NCBI RefSeq assembly: GCF_016110345.1
Contig: NZ_AP019011.1
Coordinates: 1,860,001-1,924,000 of the forward strand
Origin: Fluviibacter phosphoraccumulans
GTDB lineage: Bacteria > Pseudomonadota > Gammaproteobacteria > Burkholderiales > Rhodocyclaceae
DNA length: 64,000 nucleotides
Direction of reading: 5' to 3'
The notes under the pieces are model-generated. The model ran no database searches and was not told the DNA's origin. It saw nothing but the letters and a program-made list of their open reading frames with translations. Both the position numbers and the translations under genes were made by a program. Positions 50,768 to 60,505 of this stretch are shown here, piece by piece (the first letter of the stretch is position 1; every line of letters starts with the position of its first letter).

Positions 50768-50790
50768 GAGGCAAACGAAACTTTGCCTCT
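50767..50790 (-). terminator. Hairpin after rpsQ at the S10/spc boundary
   Basis: AGAGGCAAA (50767-50775) and TTTGCCTCT (50782-50790) form a 9-bp stem with a six-base loop, 5 bases after the rpsQ stop. The T-run is absent, so it may cause partial termination of the S10 operon while the promoter just downstream restarts transcription. Confidence 0.6.
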
Positions 50791-50795
50791 ATTTC

Positions 50796-51062
50796 TTACA
50801 GAACTTCGGCACGCTCCAGCAACTTGGCGATCTGCCAGGTCTTGGTACGAGACATCGGGCGGCATTCAACGATCTGGACGAGATCACCCATCTTGGCATC
50901 GTTATTTGCGTTGTGCGCATGATATTTCTTCGAGCGCGTGATGACCTTACCGTACATCGGGTGCTTAACGCGACGCTCGATCAGCACAGTGGCCGTCTCT
51001 TGCATCTTGTCGCTAACCACACGACCCACGAGGGTGCGGTTCATACCAGTCTTATCAGTCAT
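50796..51062 (-). CDS. rpsQ: 30S ribosomal protein S17
   Basis: The 88-residue protein has the S17 OB-fold landmarks TLVGRVVSDKMQETATVLIE and HNANNDAKMGDLVQIVECRP. S17 binds helix 11 of 16S rRNA early in assembly. It is the last gene of the S10 operon, two bases after rpmC. Confidence 0.98.
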   Translation of the reverse strand: MTDKTGMNRTLVGRVVSDKMQETATVLIERRVKHPMYGKVITRSKKYHAHNANNDAKMGDLVQIVECRPMSRTKTWQIAKLLERAEVL

Positions 51063-51064
51063 GA

Positions 51065-51250
51065 TTAGACCCTTTCACGGATAACGGTGCGGACGCGAGC
51101 GATATCGCGGCGAACCTTGCTGAGCTGGCTGGTGTTGCTCAGCTGTTGCGTACCCTTCTGCATGCGCAGAGAAAACTGGGCCTTCAACAGATCAAGCAGT
51201 TCCTGCTTAAGCTCATCGTTCGATTTATTTCTGAGTTCAGTTGCTTTCAT
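51065..51250 (-). CDS. rpmC: 50S ribosomal protein L29
   Basis: The 61-residue protein starts MKATELRNKSNDELKQELLD and ends IARVRTVIRERV, matching L29 at the tunnel exit where signal recognition particle and trigger factor dock. It is three bases after rplP and two before rpsQ. Confidence 0.98.
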   Translation of the reverse strand: MKATELRNKSNDELKQELLDLLKAQFSLRMQKGTQQLSNTSQLSKVRRDIARVRTVIRERV

Positions 51251-51253
51251 CTC

Positions 51254-51667
51254 TTACCCCAGGTGGCGAGTAACGAAGATCGTGCGCAGTGGCAGCTTGG
51301 CAGCAGCCAGCTTGAATGCTTCACGAGCCAGTGTCTCATTGACGCCATCCATTTCGTACAAAACCTTACCCGGCTGAATTTCAGCAACGTAGTACTCCGG
51401 ATTACCCTTACCGTTACCCATACGGACTTCGGCTGGCTTTTTAGAGATTGGTTTGTCCGGGAAGACGCGAATCCAGATACGACCGCCACGCTTAATGTGA
51501 CGGGTCATAGCGCGACGGGCCGCTTCGATCTGACGTGCCGTCAGACGGCCGCGATCGGTTGACTTCAGGCCGAATTCGCCGAAAGCAACGGTGGCACCGC
51601 GGGTCGCCAGGCCAGTGTTACGGCCTTTCTGTTCCTTGCGGTATTTACGACGTGCGGGTTGCAGCAT
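51254..51667 (-). CDS. rplP: 50S ribosomal protein L16
   Basis: The 137-residue protein has the L16 motifs MLQPARRKYRKEQKGRNTGL and GGRIWIRVFPDKPISKKPAE, and contacts A-site tRNA. Its ATG overlaps the rpsC stop by one base, so translation is coupled. Confidence 0.98.
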   Translation of the reverse strand: MLQPARRKYRKEQKGRNTGLATRGATVAFGEFGLKSTDRGRLTARQIEAARRAMTRHIKRGGRIWIRVFPDKPISKKPAEVRMGNGKGNPEYYVAEIQPGKVLYEMDGVNETLAREAFKLAAAKLPLRTIFVTRHLG

Positions 51668-52416
51668 TATGCACCTGCCTTTCTAACACGCTTGGCGGCC
51701 GGCTTTTTATCCGAGCGGCCTTCATCATCACCACGCGGACGACGTGGCGCACGCTTAGGTTCTTCAACCACAGCAGGCTGCTCGCCCGGCGCCAGATGCT
51801 CGCCCTTGTAAACCCAAACCTTGATACCGATCAGACCGTAGGTCGTCATGGCTTCAGAGGTTGCGTAGTCAATGTTGGCGCGCAGGGTGTGTAGTGGCAC
51901 ACGACCTTCACGGTACCATTCCGTACGGGCAATTTCAGCACCGTTCAGACGGCCAGAGCTCATGATCTTGATGCCCTGGGCACCGAGACGCATGGCGTTC
52001 TGCATCGCACGCTTCATGGCGCGACGGAACATGATGCGCTTTTCCAGCTGTTGCGCGATCGAATCGGCGATCAGCTGTGCATCAGTTTCCGGCTTGCGGA
52101 TTTCTTCGATCGACACGTGAACAGGCACGCCCATGATCTTTTGCAGATCCGAACGCAGCTGATCAATTTCTTCGCCTTTCTTGCCGATAACCACACCCGG
52201 ACGCGCCGAGAATACGGTTACACGGGCGTTCTTGGCAGGACGCTCGATCAGAACCTTACCCACAGAGGCGTGGGCGAGCTTCTTCTTCAGGTAGACGCGG
52301 ACTTTGTTGTCCTCGGCCAGCATGCCAGCGAAATCCTTATCGCTAGCGTACCAGCGCGAGTTCCAGTCGCGGGTCACACTGAGGCGGAAGCCAGTTGGGT
52401 GAATTTTCTGTCCCAT
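51667..52416 (-). CDS. rpsC: 30S ribosomal protein S3
   Basis: The 249-residue protein begins MGQKIHPTGFRLSVTRDWNS, has the KH-domain motif PGVVIGKKGEEIDQLRSDLQ, and ends with a basic, charged tail rich in Arg and Lys typical of betaproteobacteria. S3 helps form the mRNA entry helicase site. It lies nine bases after rplV. Confidence 0.98.
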   Translation of the reverse strand: MGQKIHPTGFRLSVTRDWNSRWYASDKDFAGMLAEDNKVRVYLKKKLAHASVGKVLIERPAKNARVTVFSARPGVVIGKKGEEIDQLRSDLQKIMGVPVHVSIEEIRKPETDAQLIADSIAQQLEKRIMFRRAMKRAMQNAMRLGAQGIKIMSSGRLNGAEIARTEWYREGRVPLHTLRANIDYATSEAMTTYGLIGIKVWVYKGEHLAPGEQPAVVEEPKRAPRRPRGDDEGRSDKKPAAKRVRKAGA

Positions 52417-52425
52417 AGCGATTCC

Positions 52426-52755
52426 TTAGTTGCCCACGGTCACGAAAACGTGACAGGTCGGCTTAGTGATACGGTTACCACGGCCCTTGGCGCGCGCTGT
52501 GAAGCGCTTCAGCACCATACCCTTTTCAACGTAGATGGTCTTGACAACCAGTTCATCAATGTCGGCACCTTCATTGTGCTCGGCATTGGCGATAGCTGAC
52601 TCAATCACCTTCTTAACGATCAGGGCACCCTTTTTAGGGGAGTATGCCAAGATGCTCAGCGCCTGGCCCACGGATTTACCGCGAACGAGGTCAGCAACGA
52701 GACGGCCTTTTTGCGCCGAGAGGCGCACGCCGCGCAGTACAGCACGAGTTTCCAT
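52426..52755 (-). CDS. rplV: 50S ribosomal protein L22
   Basis: The ATG encoding METRAVLRGVRLSAQK gives 109 residues; AAGGAG lies six bases upstream. A TTG frame 12 codons longer overlaps the end of rpsS and is not used. L22 lines the exit tunnel with L4, and its loop region is the site of macrolide-resistance changes. Confidence 0.97.
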   Translation of the reverse strand: METRAVLRGVRLSAQKGRLVADLVRGKSVGQALSILAYSPKKGALIVKKVIESAIANAEHNEGADIDELVVKTIYVEKGMVLKRFTARAKGRGNRITKPTCHVFVTVGN

Positions 52756-52765
52756 CATCGGCTCC

Positions 52766-53041
52766 TTACTTCTTGGCTTTCTTGCCGGCAACGTGACCCC
52801 TGAACGTACGCGTCAGGGAAAACTCGCCAAGCTTATGGCCAACCATATTTTCAGTCACAAACACGGGAACGTGCTGACGACCATTGTGAACCGCCAGTGT
52901 CATGCCGAGAAATTCCGGCAGCACTGTCGAACGACGAGACCAGGTCTTGATGGGGCGCTTGTCATTGCTGGCAATCGCTGCTTCGACCTTTTTGATTAGG
53001 TGCGCATCAACGAATGGACCTTTTTTCAGTGAACGAGTCAT
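52766..53041 (-). CDS. rpsS: 30S ribosomal protein S19
   Basis: The 91-residue protein starts MTRSLKKGPFVDAHLIKKVE and has the S19 motif WSRRSTVLPEFLGMTLAVHN. S19 forms part of the 30S head with S13. It is ten bases after rplB. Confidence 0.98.
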   Translation of the reverse strand: MTRSLKKGPFVDAHLIKKVEAAIASNDKRPIKTWSRRSTVLPEFLGMTLAVHNGRQHVPVFVTENMVGHKLGEFSLTRTFRGHVAGKKAKK

Positions 53042-53051
53042 GGTCTATTCC

Positions 53052-53879
53052 TTATTTCTTGTGACGACGCTGCACGATCATGCTGGTCGTACGCTTATTG
53101 CTACGGGTACGGTAACCCTTAGCTGGGGTACCCCATGGCGAGACCGGAACACGACCTTCGCCCGTACGACCTTCACCACCACCATGCGGGTGATCCACCG
53201 GGTTCATGGCAACGCCACGAACAGTCGGACGAATACCACGCCAACGGGTAGCACCGGCTTTGCCGAGCTTACGCAGGTTGTTTTCTTCGTTGCTGACTTC
53301 ACCGATGGTGGCGCGACACTCGACGTGCACACGGCGAACTTCACCCGAGCGCAGACGCACCTGAGCGTAGACACCTTCGCGCGCCATCAGCTGAACCGAA
53401 GCGCCGGCCGAGCGTGCCATTTGCGCACCCTTGCCAGGAATCATTTCGATACAGTGAATGGTCGTACCTACCGGAATGTTACGGATCGGCAGCGCATTAC
53501 CGGCTTTGATCGGCGCTTCGGAACCACTCATAATGGTGGCACCAGCTTCCAGACCGCGCGGCGCAATGATGTAACGACGCTCACCATCTGCATACAACAC
53601 CAGAGCGATGTGCGCAGTGCGGTTCGGGTCATATTCCAGGCGCTCAATCTTGCCCGGGATACCATCTTTGTTACGCTTGAAGTCGATCAGGCGGTAGTGT
53701 TGCTTCGAACCACCACCCTGGTGACGCACGGTGATACGGCCGTTGTTGTTACGGCCTGCGTTCTTCGATTGTTTTTCAACGAGTGCTGCATGCGGGCGAC
53801 CCTTGTGCAGATTCTCGTGAACAACCTTGACGACGCCACGACGACCGGGCGATGTCGGTTTGACTTTGACGAGTGCCAT
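53052..53879 (-). CDS. rplB: 50S ribosomal protein L2
   Basis: The 275-residue protein has the highly conserved C-terminal RGVAMNPVDHPHGGGEGRTG with the histidine linked to peptidyl transfer. L2 is needed for subunit joining. Its start overlaps the rplW stop by one base. Confidence 0.98.
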   Translation of the reverse strand: MALVKVKPTSPGRRGVVKVVHENLHKGRPHAALVEKQSKNAGRNNNGRITVRHQGGGSKQHYRLIDFKRNKDGIPGKIERLEYDPNRTAHIALVLYADGERRYIIAPRGLEAGATIMSGSEAPIKAGNALPIRNIPVGTTIHCIEMIPGKGAQMARSAGASVQLMAREGVYAQVRLRSGEVRRVHVECRATIGEVSNEENNLRKLGKAGATRWRGIRPTVRGVAMNPVDHPHGGGEGRTGEGRVPVSPWGTPAKGYRTRSNKRTTSMIVQRRHKK

Positions 53880-54181
53880 TATGCCACCCCTCCTTCAGCA
53901 AACTGGATCTCTTGGCCCGGCTTCAGGCATACAAACGCCTTCTTCCAGCCCTTACGGCGACCCGTAATTGCACCGCGGCGCTTGACCTTGCCCTTGACGT
54001 TCAGGACTTGAACAGCGTCAACTTCGACCTTGAATAGCAGCTCAACAGCTGCCTTGATCTCCGGCTTAGTCGCGTCAGCGGCTACTTTGAAGACCACTTG
54101 GTTGTTTTTGTCGGCAACGTAGGTAGCCTTTTCGGATACCTGGGGTGCCAGCAATACCTGTAACAGTCGTTCCTGGTTCAT
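53879..54181 (-). CDS. rplW: 50S ribosomal protein L23
   Basis: The ATG encoding MNQERLLQVLLAPQVSEKAT gives 100 residues with AGGAG eight bases upstream; a GTG two codons earlier is too close to that SD. L23 is the trigger-factor and SRP dock at the exit tunnel. Its ATG overlaps the rplD TGA (ATGA). Confidence 0.97.
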   Translation of the reverse strand: MNQERLLQVLLAPQVSEKATYVADKNNQVVFKVAADATKPEIKAAVELLFKVEVDAVQVLNVKGKVKRRGAITGRRKGWKKAFVCLKPGQEIQFAEGGVA

Positions 54182-54798
54182 CCCCACATCTCCTCAAACT
54201 TAGCCACGGCGTTGCGTGTTACCACCACTTTGGCGTAACGCACGAGCGATACCGGATCGGTTTCCTTGGCTTCGAGCACCAGCACATTGGGCAGGTTGCG
54301 CGACGAGAGCCACAGGTTTTCGTCCAGATTGTCCGTGATGACCAACACGCGATCAAAGCCCATGTTCTTAACCTTCTGTGCAAACAGCTTGGTCTTAGGG
54401 GCCTCGACAGCAAAAGCATCGACCACAGCCAGACGATCTTCGCGAACGAGCTGCGACAGAATCGTAGCCATACCGGCGCGATACATCTTACGGTTGATCT
54501 TTTGTGCGTAGTTCTGCTCTGGCGAATTCGGGAATGCGCGACCGCCCCCACGCCAGATCGGGCTCGACGTCATACCGGAACGGGCATTACCCGTACCCTT
54601 TTGACGCCAAGGCTTGTGGGTGGTGTGAGCAACATCGTCACGACCCTTTTGCTTCGAGTTGGCGCTACGGGCATTGGCTTGATAGCCAACCACCAGCTGA
54701 TGCACCAGATCTTCGTTGTATTCGCGCGCGAACAGAACGTCCGAAGCTTGCAAACGGCTCGCTTCTTGACCCTGATCGTTAATAACCTTCAGTTCCAT
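54178..54798 (-). CDS. rplD: 50S ribosomal protein L4
   Basis: The 206-residue protein has HKPWRQKGTGNARSGMTSSP, the extended loop that lines the exit tunnel. In E. coli L4 represses the S10 operon through the rpsJ leader. It lies nine bases after rplC and overlaps rplW. Confidence 0.98.
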   Translation of the reverse strand: MELKVINDQGQEASRLQASDVLFAREYNEDLVHQLVVGYQANARSANSKQKGRDDVAHTTHKPWRQKGTGNARSGMTSSPIWRGGGRAFPNSPEQNYAQKINRKMYRAGMATILSQLVREDRLAVVDAFAVEAPKTKLFAQKVKNMGFDRVLVITDNLDENLWLSSRNLPNVLVLEAKETDPVSLVRYAKVVVTRNAVAKFEEMWG

Positions 54799-54807
54799 GG
54801 TATCTCC

Positions 54808-55446
54808 TTAGGCCTTAACGGCGGGACGTACGACAACGTCCGAACCGCGGGAGCCAGGAACAGCACCCTTGACGAGGAGGAGCTGACGCTCTGCATCGAC
54901 ACGAACCACAATCAGGTTCTGAGCCGTACGCTGAACATCACCGAGGTGACCAGCCATGCGCTTACCCGGGAAAACACGACCCGGATCCTGCGCCATACCG
55001 ATCGAGCCGGGCGCATTGTGCGACAACGAGTTACCGTGCGACGCGCGATTCGAGCTGAAATGGTGACGCTTGATGCCGCCAGCAAAGCCCTTACCGATCG
55101 TGACGCCGGTGATGTCGACCTTCTGGCCAGCTTCAAAAATAGTCGCAGCGATAGCGTCGCCCGGCTTGAAGCCGTCCAGCGCATCTGCAGCAACCGTGAA
55201 TTCTTTGAGAACGCGCGAGGACTCAACACCAGCCTTTGCCAGGTGACCACTCAATGCCTTCGTCATGCGCGAAGCACGGCGTTGACCGAATGCAACCTGA
55301 ACAGCGGCGTAGCCGTCCGTTTCGGGCGTCTTGATTTGTGCGACGCGGTTGTTCGACACATCGAGCACTGTGACGGGGATGGAAGCACCATCCTCGGCAA
55401 AGATGCGCGTCATGCCGACCTTGCGTCCTACAAGGCCTAGACTCAT
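54808..55446 (-). CDS. rplC: 50S ribosomal protein L3
   Basis: The 212-residue protein starts MSLGLVGRKVGMTRIFAEDG and has NRASHGNSLSHNAPGSIGMA, the loop reaching toward the peptidyl transferase centre. The glutamine methylated by PrmB in E. coli corresponds to the AQDPGRVFPG region. A 119-base gap, longer than usual, separates it from rpsJ. Confidence 0.98.
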   Translation of the reverse strand: MSLGLVGRKVGMTRIFAEDGASIPVTVLDVSNNRVAQIKTPETDGYAAVQVAFGQRRASRMTKALSGHLAKAGVESSRVLKEFTVAADALDGFKPGDAIAATIFEAGQKVDITGVTIGKGFAGGIKRHHFSSNRASHGNSLSHNAPGSIGMAQDPGRVFPGKRMAGHLGDVQRTAQNLIVVRVDAERQLLLVKGAVPGSRGSDVVVRPAVKA

Positions 55447-55545
55447 CTATTATTCTCCTAATCACCGGCTGCGATTGGCCGGCGTCGGTTTATATACAAC
55501 AGGAACTACATTGGCTCCAATACACCGAAGCCAGGAAAGCCGATA

Positions 55546-55574
55546 ACTATACTACGTTCCCGGTATTACTGCAA
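55546..55574 (-). promoter_or_regulatory. Predicted internal promoter between rpsJ and rplC
   Basis: On the minus strand TTGCAG (55569-55574, overlapping the end of rpsJ) and TATAGT (55546-55551) are separated by 17 bases. A second, weaker pair (TTGGAG and TATATA, 18 apart) lies further downstream in the same gap. The gap would thus let rplC and the rest of the S10 operon be read without rpsJ. Confidence 0.5.
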
Positions 55575-55877
55575 CTTGATTTCGACGTCTACACCCGCTG
55601 GCAAATCCAGCTTCATCAGTGCGTCAACCGTTTTGTCGGTCGGATCAATGATGTCCATCAGGCGCAGGTGCGTACGGATTTCCAGCTGATCGCGCGACGT
55701 CTTGTTGACGTGTGGCGAACGCAGAATGTCAAAACGCTGCTTACGTGTAGGCAGAGGAACCGGGCCGCGAACAACAGCGCCAGTGCGCTTAGCGGTTTCA
55801 ACGATTTCCTGTGCAGACTGATCGATCAAACGATAGTCGTAGGCTTTAAGGCGAATACGGATTTTCTGGTTTTGCAT
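55566..55877 (-). CDS. rpsJ: 30S ribosomal protein S10
   Basis: The 103-residue protein starts MQNQKIRIRLKAYDYRLIDQ and has the exposed loop with VDALMKLDLPAGVDVEIKLQ at the end. S10 is a 30S head protein and also the NusE partner of NusB in antitermination. It follows tuf after 135 bases. Confidence 0.98.
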   Translation of the reverse strand: MQNQKIRIRLKAYDYRLIDQSAQEIVETAKRTGAVVRGPVPLPTRKQRFDILRSPHVNKTSRDQLEIRTHLRLMDIIDPTDKTVDALMKLDLPAGVDVEIKLQ

Positions 55878-55930
55878 GTGACATCCAAAGAACAGTAAAA
55901 GAACAATTAAAGAACCACAGCGAGCGGCGG

Positions 55931-55958
55931 ACTATACAGAAGATTTAATCAACTGCAA
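55931..55958 (-). promoter_or_regulatory. S10 operon promoter before rpsJ
   Basis: TTGCAG (55953-55958) and TATAGT (55931-55936) on the minus strand are 16 bases apart, with an expected start near 55924, about 47 bases before the rpsJ ATG. Both hexamers equal those of the promoter in the rpsJ-rplC gap. It lies just after the tuf terminator. Confidence 0.65.
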
Positions 55959-55966
55959 AGCCGCTT

Positions 55967-56000
55967 CCGGATACCGCCGGCTTGTGGCCGGGGCATCCGG
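55967..56000 (-). terminator. Terminator hairpin after tuf
   Basis: CCGGAT, a three-base gap, GCCGGC, loop TTGT, GGCCGG, and ATCCGG form a nested stem of about 11 pairs, 12 bases after the tuf stop. It would end the str operon and is followed at once by the S10 promoter. The T-run is weak. Confidence 0.6.
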
Positions 56001-56012
56001 TTTATCAGCGAA

Positions 56013-57203
<1,191 letters not shown>

Positions 57204-57235
57204 TTTTAGCTTCCTTAAAAGTTCAGAATTCGAAA

Positions 57236-59332
<2,097 letters not shown>

Positions 59333-59367
59333 GATACAACCTTTACAAAAATTAAATCAGGATCCGC

Positions 59368-59838
59368 TTAGAAGCGGAAATGCGAGAAAGCCTTGTTGGC
59401 TTCTGCCATACGGTGTACTTCATCACGCTTCTTGACGGCGCCGCCACGGTTTTCCGCGGCTTCAACCAATTCGGCAGCCAGACGTGCACCCATGGATTTT
59501 TCCGAGCGCTTACGGGCAGCGTCACGAATCCAGCGCATCGCCAGGGCCATACGACGCGACGGACGAATTTCGACCGGCACCTGGTAGTTGGCACCACCCA
59601 CACGGCGGGACTTAACTTCCACCATAGGCTTGGCATTGCTCAGCGCCTGAGCAAAAACTTCCAGCGGATCACGACCGCCCTTGTTGGTGATCTGATCGAA
59701 TGCACCGTAAATGGTACGTTCGGCGACCGACTTCTTGCCGGAGATCATCAAAACATTAACGAACTTGGAGACGTCCACATTGCCGAACTTAGGATCCGGC
59801 AGGATGTCACGTTTGGGTACTTCGCGACGACGGGGCAT
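59368..59838 (-). CDS. rpsG: 30S ribosomal protein S7
   Basis: The 156-residue protein starts MPRRREVPKRDILPDPKFGN and contains the E-site and P-site contact region KSRRVGGANYQVPVEIRPSR. S7 nucleates the 30S head and can repress str genes. It is 39 bases after rpsL. Confidence 0.98.
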   Translation of the reverse strand: MPRRREVPKRDILPDPKFGNVDVSKFVNVLMISGKKSVAERTIYGAFDQITNKGGRDPLEVFAQALSNAKPMVEVKSRRVGGANYQVPVEIRPSRRMALAMRWIRDAARKRSEKSMGARLAAELVEAAENRGGAVKKRDEVHRMAEANKAFSHFRF

Positions 59839-59877
59839 GTTAACTACCTTTCAGTAAACGGACAGCAGGCGCTTAAA

Positions 59878-60255
59878 TTAAGCGGCCTTCGGGCGCTTAG
59901 CGCCATACTTCGAACGGGACTGCTTACGATCCTTGACGCCCTGGGTATCCAGCGAGCCGCGGACGGTGTGGTAACGCACACCTGGCAAATCCTTAACACG
60001 ACCACCGCGGATCAGAACGACCGAGTGTTCCTGCAGGTTGTGGCCTTCACCGCCGATGTACGAGATAACCTCGAAACCGTTGGTCAGGCGAACTTTACAA
60101 ACTTTACGCAGAGCGGAGTTTGGCTTCTTAGGCGTCGTGGTATAGACGCGGGTACAGACGCCACGTTTTTGCGGACAAGCTTCAAGCGCCGGAACCTTGT
60201 TCTTGGCTTCAACCTTGACGCGCGGCTTACGCACGAGCTGATTAATGGTTGGCAT
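59878..60255 (-). CDS. rpsL: 30S ribosomal protein S12
   Basis: The 125-residue protein has TTPKKPNSALRKVCKVRLTN and GGRVKDLPGVRYHTVRGSLD. Lysines 43 and 88, the places changed in streptomycin-resistant strains, are both wild type. S12 monitors decoding. It follows rpoC after 250 bases, the largest gap in the ribosomal region, which holds hairpins but no gene. Confidence 0.98.
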   Translation of the reverse strand: MPTINQLVRKPRVKVEAKNKVPALEACPQKRGVCTRVYTTTPKKPNSALRKVCKVRLTNGFEVISYIGGEGHNLQEHSVVLIRGGRVKDLPGVRYHTVRGSLDTQGVKDRKQSRSKYGAKRPKAA

Positions 60256-60278
60256 ATCTAAAAATCCCCAATAAATCC

Positions 60279-60295
60279 GGGTGGCAAACCCACCC
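60279..60295 (-). promoter_or_regulatory. Hairpin in the rpsL leader
   Basis: GGGTGG (60279-60284) and CCACCC (60290-60295) form a 6-bp stem with loop CAAAC, about 24 bases upstream of the rpsL ATG. On the minus strand a short T-run (GGATTTTT) follows. It could be a leader structure or part of a terminator after rpoC. Confidence 0.35.
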
Positions 60296-60450
60296 TTCTT
60301 CCTACAAATAAGTTGCGGTCACACCCTACGGGTGGCCCGGCAAACCCTCGGAAACGCTGCTACAAAACCAGCGTTCCGCACGAAAACCGGGCGGCTTAGC
60401 CGGAGAAACCCGCGATGATAAACCACCACAGGGCATTCCGTCAACCAAAG

Positions 60451-60490
60451 CCCGGATTGACCCGGGGAACGGTAGCCAGGTGACCCTGGC
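60451..60490 (-). terminator. Two hairpins downstream of rpoC
   Basis: GCCAGG / CCTGGC with loop TGAC (60475-60490) and CCCGG / CCGGG with loop ATTGAC (60451-60466) lie 16 and 40 bases after the rpoC stop. Neither has a T-run. They may terminate or stabilise the rpoBC transcript before the str operon. Confidence 0.45.
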
Positions 60491-60505
60491 ACCCTACCCC
60501 CTGAA

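Noticed and set aside
52902..54011. A 369-codon open frame antisense to rpsS, rplB and rplW
   Set aside because: Composition mirrors basic ribosomal proteins; threonine/arginine-rich shadow product.
54145..55440. A 431-codon open frame antisense to rplD and rplC
   Set aside because: Same shadow effect across two overlapping ribosomal genes; the product has no family features.
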